From NCBI RefSeq assembly GCF_016595495.1, contig NZ_JAENIM010000021.1:186001-250000 (forward strand): a stretch of DNA of 64,000 nt, in the 5' to 3' direction. The notes under the pieces are model-generated. The model did not search any database, was not told where the DNA came from, and saw nothing but the letters and a program-made list of their open reading frames with translations. The translations under genes were made by a program, and so were the position numbers. Shown here piece by piece: positions 1 to 8,677 of this stretch. The DNA is from Persicirhabdus sediminis (GTDB taxonomy: Bacteria > Verrucomicrobiota > Verrucomicrobiia > Verrucomicrobiales > Akkermansiaceae). How positions within the stretch are numbered: the first letter of the stretch is position 1; every line of letters begins with the position of its first letter.

Positions 1-2
1 CC

Positions 3-1217
3 CCAGTGCTCACCCAGCCAGTAACTCTGGACGTCGCCAAGCTCGACCAGCTGATGGGCGGATCTATCACTCTAGCTGAAGCCGAAGCTATCCTCATTTC
101 ATTAGGGTTAGAAAAAGGCGAAGACAACCAATGGATCATCCCATCATTCCGCCTCGATCTGCAGCGCCACATCGACTTGGTAGAAGAAATTGCCCGCGTC
201 CACGGACTCGACAAAGTAGAGAGCCGCTACACAGGTACCTTTGTTGATGAATCTCCAGTGGACAAAGCCTACGACGCCCAGATGGCGCTGCGCTACAAGC
301 TGGCATCACTTGGTTTCTACGAAGCGCAAACTATCAAACTGATTGCTGAAAAATCACTCGATGCCACCGTTGCTCAGCTCGGTGACGCGCTGCCTCAGCG
401 ACCACTGCAAGACGGCGACCTCGTCAAAGTAGCTCTGCCGCTTAGCGAAGATCACGCCATCATGCGCCCGAGCCTAACTCCAGGTCTCGTTGCCACCGCT
501 GCACGCAACCTGCGCCAAGGAGCCAAAGCACTGCGCTTCTTCGAAATGGGTCGCCAATTCCGCAACATGGGCGGCGGCAAAGCCAAAGATCTCGAAGCTG
601 ATTCTCTAGCAATTCTCATTTCTGGTGAACTCCAGCCAGCCAGCTGGGCGAATACCAAACCATCTCTAGCTGATCTAGCTGACGCCAAAGCCATCGTTGC
701 CCAACTCCTGCCTCAACAGGACGTACAGATCAACAAACGCGACCGCGACGGATTTATCCTCGCCGGTGATGTGCTCGCTGACGGCAAGCCAATCGGCGCC
801 ATCGCCCAACTGAAACCATCTCGCTGCCGTGAACTCGGTACTGAGCTGCCAATCTACGTTCTCGAGCTAGACCTCAAGAAACTCCAACAGCTCACCAGCG
901 AAGATAGCCCAGTCAACCCGCTGCCTCAGTTCCCTGGCTCAGCGCGCGACTCAGCGATCGAAGCTCCGCTGAGCTTAGCTAACGGAGAGATCGAAAAAGT
1001 ACTCGGCAAGTACAAAGAGCCGCTGCTAGTTGAATTCCGCTGCACCGACATCTTCGCCGATCCTAGTGGCGAGAAGATCGCCGCAGATAAAAAGTCCATG
1101 ACCTACAGCTTCATGTACCGCTCAGATAAAGGCACACTGAAACAAAAAGAAGTCGATCAAGCACACCAAAAACTGCTCGATCACCTCACCAAATCACTGC
1201 CTATCAGCTTCCGATAG
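3..1217 (+). CDS. pheT: Phenylalanyl-tRNA synthetase beta subunit, C-terminal part (5'-truncated by window edge)
   Basis: This charges tRNA-Phe together with PheS in the cytoplasm. The reading frame is open to the left edge, so the GTG at 6 is probably internal and the true start lies outside. Visible domains are a B5-type DNA/tRNA-binding region at the start (ending in the DLVEEIARVHG motif typical of PheT), the catalytic-like core in the middle (MRPSLTPGLV, FEMGRQF), and a ferredoxin-fold anticodon-binding domain at the end (SFMYRSDKGTL and a terminal helix). The roughly 404 visible residues are about half of the usual ~800. The gene is followed by a strong intrinsic terminator, so it ends its transcription unit. 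Family assignment is firm; only the N-terminal half is unseen. Confidence 0.95.
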   Translation, partial: PVLTQPVTLDVAKLDQLMGGSITLAEAEAILISLGLEKGEDNQWIIPSFRLDLQRHIDLVEEIARVHGLDKVESRYTGTFVDESPVDKAYDAQMALRYKLASLGFYEAQTIKLIAEKSLDATVAQLGDALPQRPLQDGDLVKVALPLSEDHAIMRPSLTPGLVATAARNLRQGAKALRFFEMGRQFRNMGGGKAKDLEADSLAILISGELQPASWANTKPSLADLADAKAIVAQLLPQQDVQINKRDRDGFILAGDVLADGKPIGAIAQLKPSRCRELGTELPIYVLELDLKKLQQLTSEDSPVNPLPQFPGSARDSAIEAPLSLANGEIEKVLGKYKEPLLVEFRCTDIFADPSGEKIAADKKSMTYSFMYRSDKGTLKQKEVDQAHQKLLDHLTKSLPISFR

Positions 1218-1241
1218 AAATTTCAAACCACCCCCAAACAG

Positions 1242-1278
1242 AAAGATCCCAGCGCTCACCGCGCTGGGATCTTTTTTT
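1242..1278 (+). terminator. Intrinsic terminator after pheT
   Basis: A perfect 14-bp inverted repeat (1242-1255 with 1261-1274, 5-nt loop) ends in a run of seven T. It sits 25 bp past the pheT stop codon. The stem also starts with AAA, so it may work in the other direction for the minus-strand gene ending at 1312. Confidence 0.93.
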
Positions 1279-1311
1279 GTTATGAAATGATTGTGCTAGA
1301 GCACGCAGAAA

Positions 1312-1962
1312 TTAGAATCTGTAAGTAAGACCTGCTTCTATACCGAAGAGGTTGTCGAATTTATTGAAGTCACCTTCAAAATCACCATAGACTTCATAAG
1401 CGCCATCTGATGGGTATTTCACATCATAATCGTTAATCCATAAGTAGCGTAAATTAACGTTGAAGGCCCAATGCTCGGTGATTCGCTGCTCAATGCCAGC
1501 TACCGCATCCAAGTAGATAGATGTCGTATCTCCGCCACCACGATAGGTTGAACTCATATCTGGTGCTTTATAGATCAGAGAGTCATTGATAAATGCTAAA
1601 CCAAGGCCTACACCTGCATATAACTGAGTGCTGGATGTAAGTGAGTAAGACGCACGGTACGCCGCCCCAATTCCGAACACATCGACGTCAGATGAACCAA
1701 AATATCCATATCCATCATAGCTCTGCTCATCATTGAAGTAGAACATCTCTAATGAAAAGCTGTTGATTGCATCTAGCTGATAGCCAAAGTTGGCAAATAC
1801 ATAAGGAATTTCATCGTCAATAAATTGGCCACCACCAACAGTAACATAGCTAAGCCCCGCATCATCAGCTGGCAGATAGGCGCTATGATCTAGGTCTTTG
1901 GCTTGAGCTGACGCAGCTAACAGGGCCACCGCTGAGAGAGAAATGATAGAATTTTTTTTCAT
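1312..1962 (-). CDS. Outer-membrane beta-barrel family protein (paralogue 1 of 3)
   Basis: 216 residues. An N-terminal Sec signal peptide with an AQA-type cleavage site lies near residue 21. The rest consists of alternating amphipathic strands rich in Tyr, Gly and Asp, with a C-terminal Phe (GLTYRF), the usual signature for BAM-dependent barrels of about eight strands. The mature part resembles small OmpW/OmpX-size porin-like barrels, but I cannot name a family. It shares the pattern SLEMFYFND, YAGVGLG, LDAVAGIEQ and FGIEAGLTYRF with the next two minus-strand genes, so the three are tandem duplicates. No ligand or substrate can be inferred. Confidence 0.85.
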   Translation of the reverse strand: MKKNSIISLSAVALLAASAQAKDLDHSAYLPADDAGLSYVTVGGGQFIDDEIPYVFANFGYQLDAINSFSLEMFYFNDEQSYDGYGYFGSSDVDVFGIGAAYRASYSLTSSTQLYAGVGLGLAFINDSLIYKAPDMSSTYRGGGDTTSIYLDAVAGIEQRITEHWAFNVNLRYLWINDYDVKYPSDGAYEVYGDFEGDFNKFDNLFGIEAGLTYRF

Positions 1963-2120
1963 AGTTTTGCTTAGTCATGAAACCTAACCCACAGCCGAGG
2001 ACAAACCATTGATTAGGTCGCGCCGATAACAAGCAAAATCCTTTCAGCTGTAAACTACTAATTATTGATACATAGCTAAAGATTCTTCTACCAAGCTAAC
2101 AACCAAGCCATTACAAAACA

Positions 2121-2151
2121 AAAAAATACCCCCAGCGCGAGGCGCTGAGGG
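2121..2151 (-). terminator. Intrinsic terminator for the beta-barrel gene ending at 2191
   Basis: Read on the minus strand, a ten-base-pair GC-rich stem built on CAGCGC/GCGCTG with a 3-nt loop is followed by TATTTTTTG. It lies 40 bp past the stop codon of the gene at 2191-2856 and separates it from the next barrel gene. Confidence 0.85.
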
Positions 2152-2190
2152 CATTCACTTACCTATGAATTCACAAGAATCCAAAAACTA

Positions 2191-2856
2191 TTAAAATCTA
2201 AATGTCAGGCCCATCTCAACGCCAAACATCAATGGTTCAAGTTCGTCGTTTCTGATAGTAAATGAGCCGTAATCCACGTCATAATAACTCACATGCATAA
2301 GTCGCATACCGATGTTAGCATGTAGGTTATGGCTGAGTTTTTGGTCCAATCCAAATACTGCATCCATATAAAAGGTAGTCGCGTCGCCGGTGTAGCGGCC
2401 CCAATAGCCATCACTGTCACTCCACGTCAGCTTGGAATCAACAAACATTGCCCCTAACGAACCACCAAAATAAAGCTGCGTATTAGGTCCAACAGGATGA
2501 TAGGCTTTATAGGCTAAGCCGATACCAAAGTAGCTATCGTCGTAAATATCGTCGACCCAATCACCGTAGCCGTAATCGTAAAAGTAACCCTCACTATTGT
2601 CGAAGAAGGTGAACTGCAGTGATACCGAGCTGAATTCGTTCAGATGGAAGCCGATGTTCGTAGTATATACGGGTTCGCTGAGGTCAAACAATGTCCCTAC
2701 AGTACCTGATAGAAAGAGCCCTGTGCTCTCATAGCCTTGGCCAGGAGCCATTGGCGCTGGCTGCTGAGGCGCTTGCTGTTGGCCTGAATAATATCCATTC
2801 TGCGCCACCGCTGCTGAGACGGCCAATCCACTTACACAAATTATCTCTTTAATCAT
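2191..2856 (-). CDS. Outer-membrane beta-barrel family protein (paralogue 2 of 3)
   Basis: 221 residues with a short signal peptide (cleavage after AAVA-Q near residue 19), then a Gln/Pro-rich linker (QQQAPQQPAPMAP), then a small beta-barrel body. Shared family signals are SLQFTFFDN, LYFGGSLGAMFV, MDAVFGLDQ and the C-terminal GVEMGLTFRF. It differs from its neighbours mainly by the PQ linker, which could hold the barrel away from the periplasmic face or simply be disordered. It has its own terminator, so each paralogue seems to be a separate transcription unit. Function unknown. Confidence 0.83.
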   Translation of the reverse strand: MIKEIICVSGLAVSAAVAQNGYYSGQQQAPQQPAPMAPGQGYESTGLFLSGTVGTLFDLSEPVYTTNIGFHLNEFSSVSLQFTFFDNSEGYFYDYGYGDWVDDIYDDSYFGIGLAYKAYHPVGPNTQLYFGGSLGAMFVDSKLTWSDSDGYWGRYTGDATTFYMDAVFGLDQKLSHNLHANIGMRLMHVSYYDVDYGSFTIRNDELEPLMFGVEMGLTFRF

Positions 2857-2982
2857 ATCTCAATAAATTCTTGTTATTAAGCAGCTAGCTAGTCGCAGCC
2901 ACTGCCCAGAAATAGACGGCCCGTCCGGTCATTTTATTCAATCCACCAAGACCAATGACCGAACGAGTGTCTCTAAAAAACG

Positions 2983-3687
2983 TTAGAAGCTGTAGCTCAC
3001 ACCCAGCTCGAGGCCAAAATAGACGTTGTTGAACTTCCCTGTAAACTCACCCAAGTCATAGTCAAAATCATTATCGTTAATGTAGTACATCCGCGCGCCC
3101 AGTTGGACAGATAAGTTTTGGTTGATCATCTTTTCGATTCCAACCTTCGCGTCTGCGTAGGCGCTCCACGAACTATCATCAAAGTAAAATTTTCCAAAGA
3201 ACATGCTGCTCATCGTCAAGTCAGACTCAAGGTAGGCTGCTCCTATGCCGCCGCCGTAATACCAGTTCAGAGTTTCCGTCAGAGGCTCTGTACGCTGGTA
3301 AGATATACCTATTGACGTCTGATATAGTTTGTTAGTCACTTCATAGTGAGATGACATTCCGGTACCATTGTCCTTGAAGCGCATTAGCTGCAGAGACAGG
3401 CTACTTTTCTCATCAAGATGATAACCCAGACTCAGGGTAAAATATGCTTCCTGAGTATCAAACATATTACCCACGCTCGCTGAGGTGAACCAGCCACCAT
3501 CTTTGCGCAGCTCTAGGTAATCGATACGGGTATCGTCCAGCGATGGCACCAGCATGTCATTGACGCTAGCTGGCTGGCTTCTTTTGTCTACAGAAGTCGG
3601 TGTTGGCTCCACAAGCATGTCATCAGCTACTACTGATTGAACTCCCACTGCACAAAGCGCCATGGCGCCCATCATTAAATGTTTCAT
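2983..3687 (-). CDS. Outer-membrane beta-barrel family protein (paralogue 3 of 3)
   Basis: 234 residues from the ATG at 3687. An upstream in-frame start at 3723 would add 12 residues before an otherwise standard signal peptide (MKHLMMGAMALC..., cleavage near VVA-DD), so I prefer 3687. About 50 residues of polar linker follow, then the same barrel body as in the two genes downstream (SLQLMRFKDN, YGGGIGAAYLES, ADAKVGIEK, FGLELGVSYSF) with a terminal Phe. It is the likely head of the tandem array. No enzymatic motif is seen; the role is probably structural or a passive channel in the outer membrane. Confidence 0.83.
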   Translation of the reverse strand: MKHLMMGAMALCAVGVQSVVADDMLVEPTPTSVDKRSQPASVNDMLVPSLDDTRIDYLELRKDGGWFTSASVGNMFDTQEAYFTLSLGYHLDEKSSLSLQLMRFKDNGTGMSSHYEVTNKLYQTSIGISYQRTEPLTETLNWYYGGGIGAAYLESDLTMSSMFFGKFYFDDSSWSAYADAKVGIEKMINQNLSVQLGARMYYINDNDFDYDLGEFTGKFNNVYFGLELGVSYSF

Positions 3688-4113
3688 TTTGCCTAATTGG
3701 ATCGGTTTTAATTCCCCCCACACTCACCCGCATGGGTACTTCAATCACATTAACCGCAGCCAAAATTGCAACCAATTCATTTTCAGAAACATGCGTCCAT
3801 TCAATTTCACCACCACTACACAACTCACTGAAAACGAAAGGGATAAAACCATTCATTCAAATACTCAATTTATTAAAACCATAAAGCCAAAAACACCTTA
3901 CTCATTCATTATCAACAACAAGAGACTAGCCTGTTGATTTATCAGATCTAATAGCCAATAAAAGCAAACTAACAAACTCGTCAATCATGACAAAAACGAA
4001 CGCTCTGCAACCGTTGTCACTACAGCAAAAACTAGCCCACAGGTAAAAATTAGGTCATCAATGACATCTTTATTTCTTGGCAGCCCAATGCATCTCTCTA
4101 GAGTATTGCGGTT
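3688..4113. other. Intergenic region between divergent genes
   Basis: 426 bp, AT-rich, between the third barrel gene (minus) and the small hypothetical gene (plus). Overlapping reading frames on both strands lack sensible composition and I do not call them genes. Promoters for both directions must lie here, but I see no convincing -35/-10 pair. Confidence 0.5.
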
Positions 4114-4560
4114 ATGGGTATGCAATCTGTAAAAAGTGTTCCAGTAGAGATCTACTGTAGAGTTCTCAAGGTAGCCTCACACATCACAGAAGCCATTATC
4201 AATGACGACAAGGTCATGCATCAGGTGCACGTCCAGCGGCTACGATCGCTTTACGATGAATACATCATCACCAACGGCGGCGCTCATCCCTTTCTTATCG
4301 AAACCATTGCAGACTTCACCGAAGACCTTCCCGAAGCTGTGATGTGGTACCAACTTGCCATCAAAGAATCGGCCAAGTACCCAGACGAGCCGGTATACAC
4401 CAAGCAAATCTCAGCTGGAGAGCGCCTCATCTTCTGCAGCAACCGCAGCATGCACGAGCAGGCTGCCGCCTTCCTCACAGATGGCCACCGCGGCGCGCTC
4501 GAAGAAGAAGACTGGGAGTGGATTGGCCGCTCTGGTGATCTACTCGAGCAGATGCCCTAA
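4114..4560 (+). CDS. Hypothetical cytoplasmic helical protein
   Basis: 148 residues with no signal peptide or membrane segment. The central part (EDLPEAVMWYQLAIKESAKYPDEPVYTKQISAGERLI) reads like one or two TPR-like helical hairpins, in which age- or size-ordered residues of consecutive helices would pack. The C-terminus is acidic (LEEEDWEWIGRSGDLLEQ). I do not recognise the family. It stands alone, followed by a run of AGCT-containing inverted repeats. The product is probably a small protein-interaction module; this is an inference from composition only. Confidence 0.6.
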   Translation: MGMQSVKSVPVEIYCRVLKVASHITEAIINDDKVMHQVHVQRLRSLYDEYIITNGGAHPFLIETIADFTEDLPEAVMWYQLAIKESAKYPDEPVYTKQISAGERLIFCSNRSMHEQAAAFLTDGHRGALEEEDWEWIGRSGDLLEQMP

Positions 4561-4600
4561 AAGCTCAGCGCAATAAAAAGACTCATAAATTATCTTTGCA

Positions 4601-4742
4601 TTCAGCCAGCTCAATTAGCAGCTGGCTGAAATTCACTACCTCTATCTGAGTCACGAGATCGTCACTCATTCGCGCATGACATAGCTGGCCGACCAGCTAC
4701 TTCAGCCAGATGATCTATTCATCAGCTAGGATCCAGCTGATG
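4601..4742. repeat. Three successive perfect inverted repeats centred on AGCT words
   Basis: Within 142 bp of non-coding DNA there are three perfect hairpins. They are 11 bp (4601-4611 with 4620-4630), 7 bp (4682-4688 with 4693-4699) and 8 bp (4720-4727 with 4735-4742). All are built on AGCTGG/CCAGCT-type words. None is followed by a T run, so they are not classical terminators. They lie upstream of the Ppx-like gene and could be operator-like sites, transcript-stabilising structures, or a by-product of the AGCT bias of this genome. Confidence 0.6.
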
Positions 4743-4847
4743 CAATAAAATGCATTCCTGATGAGTCACCCACTTGACTAATTTAAACAACCTGCAAAAC
4801 TGGTAAACCCAATAAGGGTAAATCAATAACCGTACCCAGAAATCGAC

Positions 4848-6440
4848 GTGTCACCCACAGAGCAGCAAAGGCCGCAATCCCATCCTGAAAAAAATTCATC
4901 AGCTAGTGATCTTGTATCATCTATCCATATAGGCGCTGGCAGTGTTAGTATGCTAGTTGGCAGCTACGCAGATGATCAGCAAACCATTTCAGCAGTTGAT
5001 TTTTTAGAGCAGCCATTGCCTCTAGCTAGAGATGTATTTGGCGAGGGCACCATACGTCGAGATACGGTTGAGAGGATTGTGAAAATCCTCAAAGACTTCC
5101 GCGCTGCGCTCAGCGAGCTAGGCATCCCAGACGGCATGCCTAACCGCGTGGTAGCCACCAACATCATCGCCGAATCTAGCAACCGCGACGCCGTTCTCAA
5201 CCGCGTGCAAATCGCCTGCGGCATCAGCGTTGAACCACTAGACGACGGCGAAATGACCCGGCTGATCTACATGCAAAGCCAGGCGCTGCTGAAATCAGTA
5301 AAATCACTTTCCAACAAAAATACCTTAGTCGTTCACGTTGGCCCCGGAAATACGCGGGTTCTTTATTTCTCCAATGGCAACATTGCCCAGTACTCCAGCT
5401 ACCGGCTCGGCAGCTTCCGTGCCTATCAGGCGATCCAGAAAAGCCAAGCCAAAGGCAAAGCGCTGCTCTCCATGCTGCAACAACAGACACGCGCCAGCAT
5501 CGACAGCATCCTCTTTGACTATCAAAACCAGCAGATTGACCAGATGCTCGTCATTGGTCACGAAATGCAGTTCATCAGCCCTCACCTATCAGCCGCTAAT
5601 AGCGAAGGAATCACGCCTCCTGAGCTGCGCTCATTCTTGAGTAAAATCGCGGACATGGGAGCCGACAAACGAGTCAAAAAATACCACCTCGACTACGCTC
5701 ACGCCGACTCACTCATCGCCGCGGTAAAGATCAACTCCAGGCTGGCTGAAGCATTTAAAGCTGAGCGCGTATTCATCCCTAGCGATGATTACGAAACTGA
5801 ATTGTTAGCAAACCTACCAAACTCTACCAACTTCACCGTACGCTTCCAACAAGTAGTCCGCCAATCAGCCATCTCCATTGCGAGCAGATATAAAATCGAC
5901 CTCAACCACGCCAAGTTAGTTGAATCATTAAGCACGACCATATTTGATAAACTAGCACCACTACACAACCTCGGAGCCAAAGAAAGGCTGCTACTCAGCA
6001 CTGCCGCCATCCTTCACGAGACAGGTAATTTGATCAGCGCCAGCTCGCACCACAAACATTCCTATTACATCATTCGCCATTCCGAAATCTTTGGACTCAG
6101 CTCCAAGGATATTGAAATTGCTGGGCTCATCGCACGCTACCACAGACACTCGATGCCCAAACCGTCGCACGAAGGCTACAAGGAACTCAGCCGTGAGAAT
6201 CGCATGTTAGTCAGCAAACTAGCGGCCATCCTAAGAGTCGCAGATGCGCTAGATCGCACTCACGCACAGCGTATACAAGACATCGACATCAAGCTCAGCA
6301 ATCAACGCATGAGGATTTCTATCACCACCCAGCGAGACATCGCCATTGAGCAGCTCGCCCTCAAAGAAAAGGCAGACTTATTCCGCGACATCTACGGACT
6401 CGATGCCTCACTAGAAGCCCAGCCACCGAAACAATTCTAA
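4848..6440 (+). CDS. Ppx/GppA phosphatase-family protein with altered active-site motifs
   Basis: 530 residues from a GTG start. The layout matches exopolyphosphatase/guanosine pentaphosphatase: two actin-like ATPase lobes (about 20-320) and a C-terminal HD-like helical domain (ILHETG, SSHHKHSYYIIRHSE, LIARYHRH, about 385-480). Key N-terminal motifs deviate. The first phosphate loop, normally D-[IL]-G-S-N-S, reads HIGAGS (His27). The second, normally D-I-G-G-G-S-T-E, reads HVGPGNTR (His163). The catalytic Glu of the GEEEARLIY-type motif is kept as E135 in GEMTRLIY. It lies 14 bp upstream of ppk1 and is surely co-transcribed, which ties it to polyphosphate or (p)ppGpp metabolism. It may be an active but divergent enzyme or a ligand sensor. 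Confidence 0.85.
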   Translation: MSPTEQQRPQSHPEKNSSASDLVSSIHIGAGSVSMLVGSYADDQQTISAVDFLEQPLPLARDVFGEGTIRRDTVERIVKILKDFRAALSELGIPDGMPNRVVATNIIAESSNRDAVLNRVQIACGISVEPLDDGEMTRLIYMQSQALLKSVKSLSNKNTLVVHVGPGNTRVLYFSNGNIAQYSSYRLGSFRAYQAIQKSQAKGKALLSMLQQQTRASIDSILFDYQNQQIDQMLVIGHEMQFISPHLSAANSEGITPPELRSFLSKIADMGADKRVKKYHLDYAHADSLIAAVKINSRLAEAFKAERVFIPSDDYETELLANLPNSTNFTVRFQQVVRQSAISIASRYKIDLNHAKLVESLSTTIFDKLAPLHNLGAKERLLLSTAAILHETGNLISASSHHKHSYYIIRHSEIFGLSSKDIEIAGLIARYHRHSMPKPSHEGYKELSRENRMLVSKLAAILRVADALDRTHAQRIQDIDIKLSNQRMRISITTQRDIAIEQLALKEKADLFRDIYGLDASLEAQPPKQF

Positions 6441-6454
6441 GCGCAGACCATCCC

Positions 6455-8554
6455 ATGAATCCATCACACTTTATCAACCGCGAACTCAGCTGGATCGAAT
6501 TCAACCAACGGGTGCTAGACGAAGCACTCAACCCAGATCTACCGCTGCTAGAGAGGTTGAAATTCCTCGCCATCTCGGGCTCTAACTTAGATGAATTTTT
6601 CATGGTTCGCATTGGTGGCTTGATGTTATTGCACCAAAGCGGCAGCCGCAAAAAAGACATCGCTGGCCTCACCCCCTATCAACAACTCACCGAAGCTAGA
6701 ACTCGGCTAGACGAGATGTTGATGTGCCAATATCAACTGCTCAATGAAGAGCTGATTCCAGAACTTGAGCAGCAAGGCATTCGCCAAATTCACGATTTCA
6801 ACCAGCTAGAAGGCAGCCAGATCAGCGCGCTTGAGCGGGTGTTCCACGAGAGCGTCTATCCAGTAGCTACGCCACTAGCCATAGACAAAGATAGAGACAT
6901 TCCGTTGTTCCCAGATCTACAAATCGCCGTTGCCTGTTTACTCACTAACGACGATAATGAAGAACCGCGACTAGCCATCATCCCAGCGCCTAACCACGTG
7001 CCTAGGTTCATCGAAGTTCCTGACGAAAAATGGCTCAGCTACGTCACCATCGAGGACCTACTCATCAAGCACCTGCATGATTTCTTCCCCGGTGAGAAAG
7101 TCAAAGCAGCTGCTCCATTCCGCGTTACTCGCAATGGAGACATCACACTCAATGACGAGAATGCGCTCGATCTAGCAGACGACATGGAAGACATTCTAGC
7201 AGCTAGAAAACACAGCACTACCGTGCGGCTAGAAACCGTCAAAGGAGTTTCAGCTGAGCTGCTCACTGAACTGCAAGAAGTATTTGGCATCAGCAAACGC
7301 GAAACCTACAGAATCCCCGGTCTCATTGATCTCAAATCACTGCTGCAAATCGCCTTCACCAATGGGTTTGAAAAACTCAAAACCGACTCTTGGGCACCTA
7401 GCAGATCACCTCAAGTTCCAGCCCACCAGTCGATCTTTGAAACACTGAGTGAGGGTGATGTCCTACTCTATCACCCATACGAATCATTTGACCCAGTCAT
7501 CAAGCTGATCAAAGAAGCGTCTGAGGATCCTAACGTTCTCGCGATCAAACAAATTCTCTACCGTACCGCATCTGATAGCCTGATTGTTGATGCGCTCATC
7601 AAAGCGGCGGAAAATGGCATTCAAGTCACTGTGTTAGTTGAGTTGAAAGCACGCTTCGACGAAGCGCGCAATCTCATCCGAGCAGACGAACTTCATCGCG
7701 CTGGCGCAACTGTGATCTACGGAGTGAAGGGTTTAAAAACCCACGCCAAGTGCGCGCTCGTGGTGCGCAAGGAAGAAGGACGCATCAAACGTTACTGCCA
7801 CTTTGGCACCGGCAACTACAACGAAAGCACGGCTAAACTCTACACCGATGTTTCCCTGCTGACCTCAGATTCCAGCTACGGATCTGATGCATCCGCATTT
7901 TTCAACTCGGTATCGGGCCGCACACAAATTCCTAACTACCAGCATATCGTCGCCGCCCCCTACCATCTCAAGCCACACCTGCTAGAGCTCATCCAGAGTG
8001 AGCAACAGCGCGCCAAACAGGGAGAAAAAGCCTACATTTGGGCGAAGGTGAACAGCCTACAAGATCCCGATATCATCAACGCGCTCTACAAGGCATCGCA
8101 AGCAGGAGTTAGTATCCGTCTCAACATTCGAGGCATCTGTTGCCTGCGCCCAGGCGTGAAAGGTCTATCTGAAAATATTAAAGTCACTAGCATCATCGAC
8201 CGCTACCTAGAGCACGCGCGGGTCATGCTCTTCCACCAAGGTGGCCAAGATCGTGTCTATATTTCCTCAGCTGACTGGATGGTGCGCAACTTAGAAAAAC
8301 GTGTCGAACTTCTCGTTCCTGTACTCGATACTGGCGCGAAGAAAAGGCTCATCAAATTGCTAAAAACTCACCTTGATGACAACGTCAAAGCCCGCCACAT
8401 GTTAGCTGACGGCAGCTACAAACTGCTCAGCGCAAAATCTGGCAGCAAACAAATCCGCGCGCAAGAATCACTACAGAAAGCAGCGGTGCGCCGTGCTCGC
8501 CGAGCTGAACGCGAGCGCTCAGTGATTCTCGAGCCGCACATGCCAAAGGATTAA
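6455..8554 (+). CDS. ppk1: Polyphosphate kinase 1
   Basis: 699 residues, the normal PPK1 length. It polymerises the gamma-phosphate of ATP into inorganic polyphosphate, reversibly, through a phosphohistidine intermediate. Visible in order are the N-domain opening (NRELSWIEFNQRVLDEA), the head domain, and two phospholipase-D-like catalytic domains. The autophosphorylated histidine sits in GLKTHAK (His430) and the second conserved one in YLEHARV (His587), close to the E. coli positions 435 and 592. The conserved HFGTGNYNESTAKLYTD stretch is intact. The gene follows the Ppx-like gene by 14 bp, the usual synthesis/degradation pairing, and ends in a strong terminator. Confidence 0.97.
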   Translation: MNPSHFINRELSWIEFNQRVLDEALNPDLPLLERLKFLAISGSNLDEFFMVRIGGLMLLHQSGSRKKDIAGLTPYQQLTEARTRLDEMLMCQYQLLNEELIPELEQQGIRQIHDFNQLEGSQISALERVFHESVYPVATPLAIDKDRDIPLFPDLQIAVACLLTNDDNEEPRLAIIPAPNHVPRFIEVPDEKWLSYVTIEDLLIKHLHDFFPGEKVKAAAPFRVTRNGDITLNDENALDLADDMEDILAARKHSTTVRLETVKGVSAELLTELQEVFGISKRETYRIPGLIDLKSLLQIAFTNGFEKLKTDSWAPSRSPQVPAHQSIFETLSEGDVLLYHPYESFDPVIKLIKEASEDPNVLAIKQILYRTASDSLIVDALIKAAENGIQVTVLVELKARFDEARNLIRADELHRAGATVIYGVKGLKTHAKCALVVRKEEGRIKRYCHFGTGNYNESTAKLYTDVSLLTSDSSYGSDASAFFNSVSGRTQIPNYQHIVAAPYHLKPHLLELIQSEQQRAKQGEKAYIWAKVNSLQDPDIINALYKASQAGVSIRLNIRGICCLRPGVKGLSENIKVTSIIDRYLEHARVMLFHQGGQDRVYISSADWMVRNLEKRVELLVPVLDTGAKKRLIKLLKTHLDDNVKARHMLADGSYKLLSAKSGSKQIRAQESLQKAAVRRARRAERERSVILEPHMPKD

Positions 8555-8602
8555 TAGCTAGCTCAGCTAGAAATTTGATCTAGCTGGCTGGAAATTCAAA
8601 AA

Positions 8603-8643
8603 GTTAAAAGCCCTGATGGAGTGGGATCCATCAGGGCTTTAAT
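8603..8643. terminator. Bidirectional intrinsic terminator between ppk1 and coxB
   Basis: An inverted repeat of about 16 bp (TTAAAGCCCTGATGGA-type arms around 8604-8620 and 8627-8642) has a 6-nt loop and A/T flanks on both sides. It lies between convergent genes and can serve both. Confidence 0.88.
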
Positions 8644-8677
8644 GTAACGGTGCTTGGGGGGTGTATTTAGGAAATCT

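Noticed and set aside
3600-3937. Overlapping frames of 77-94 codons on both strands near the third barrel gene.
   Set aside because: They overlap the barrel gene's start or each other and have composition unlike coding DNA here.
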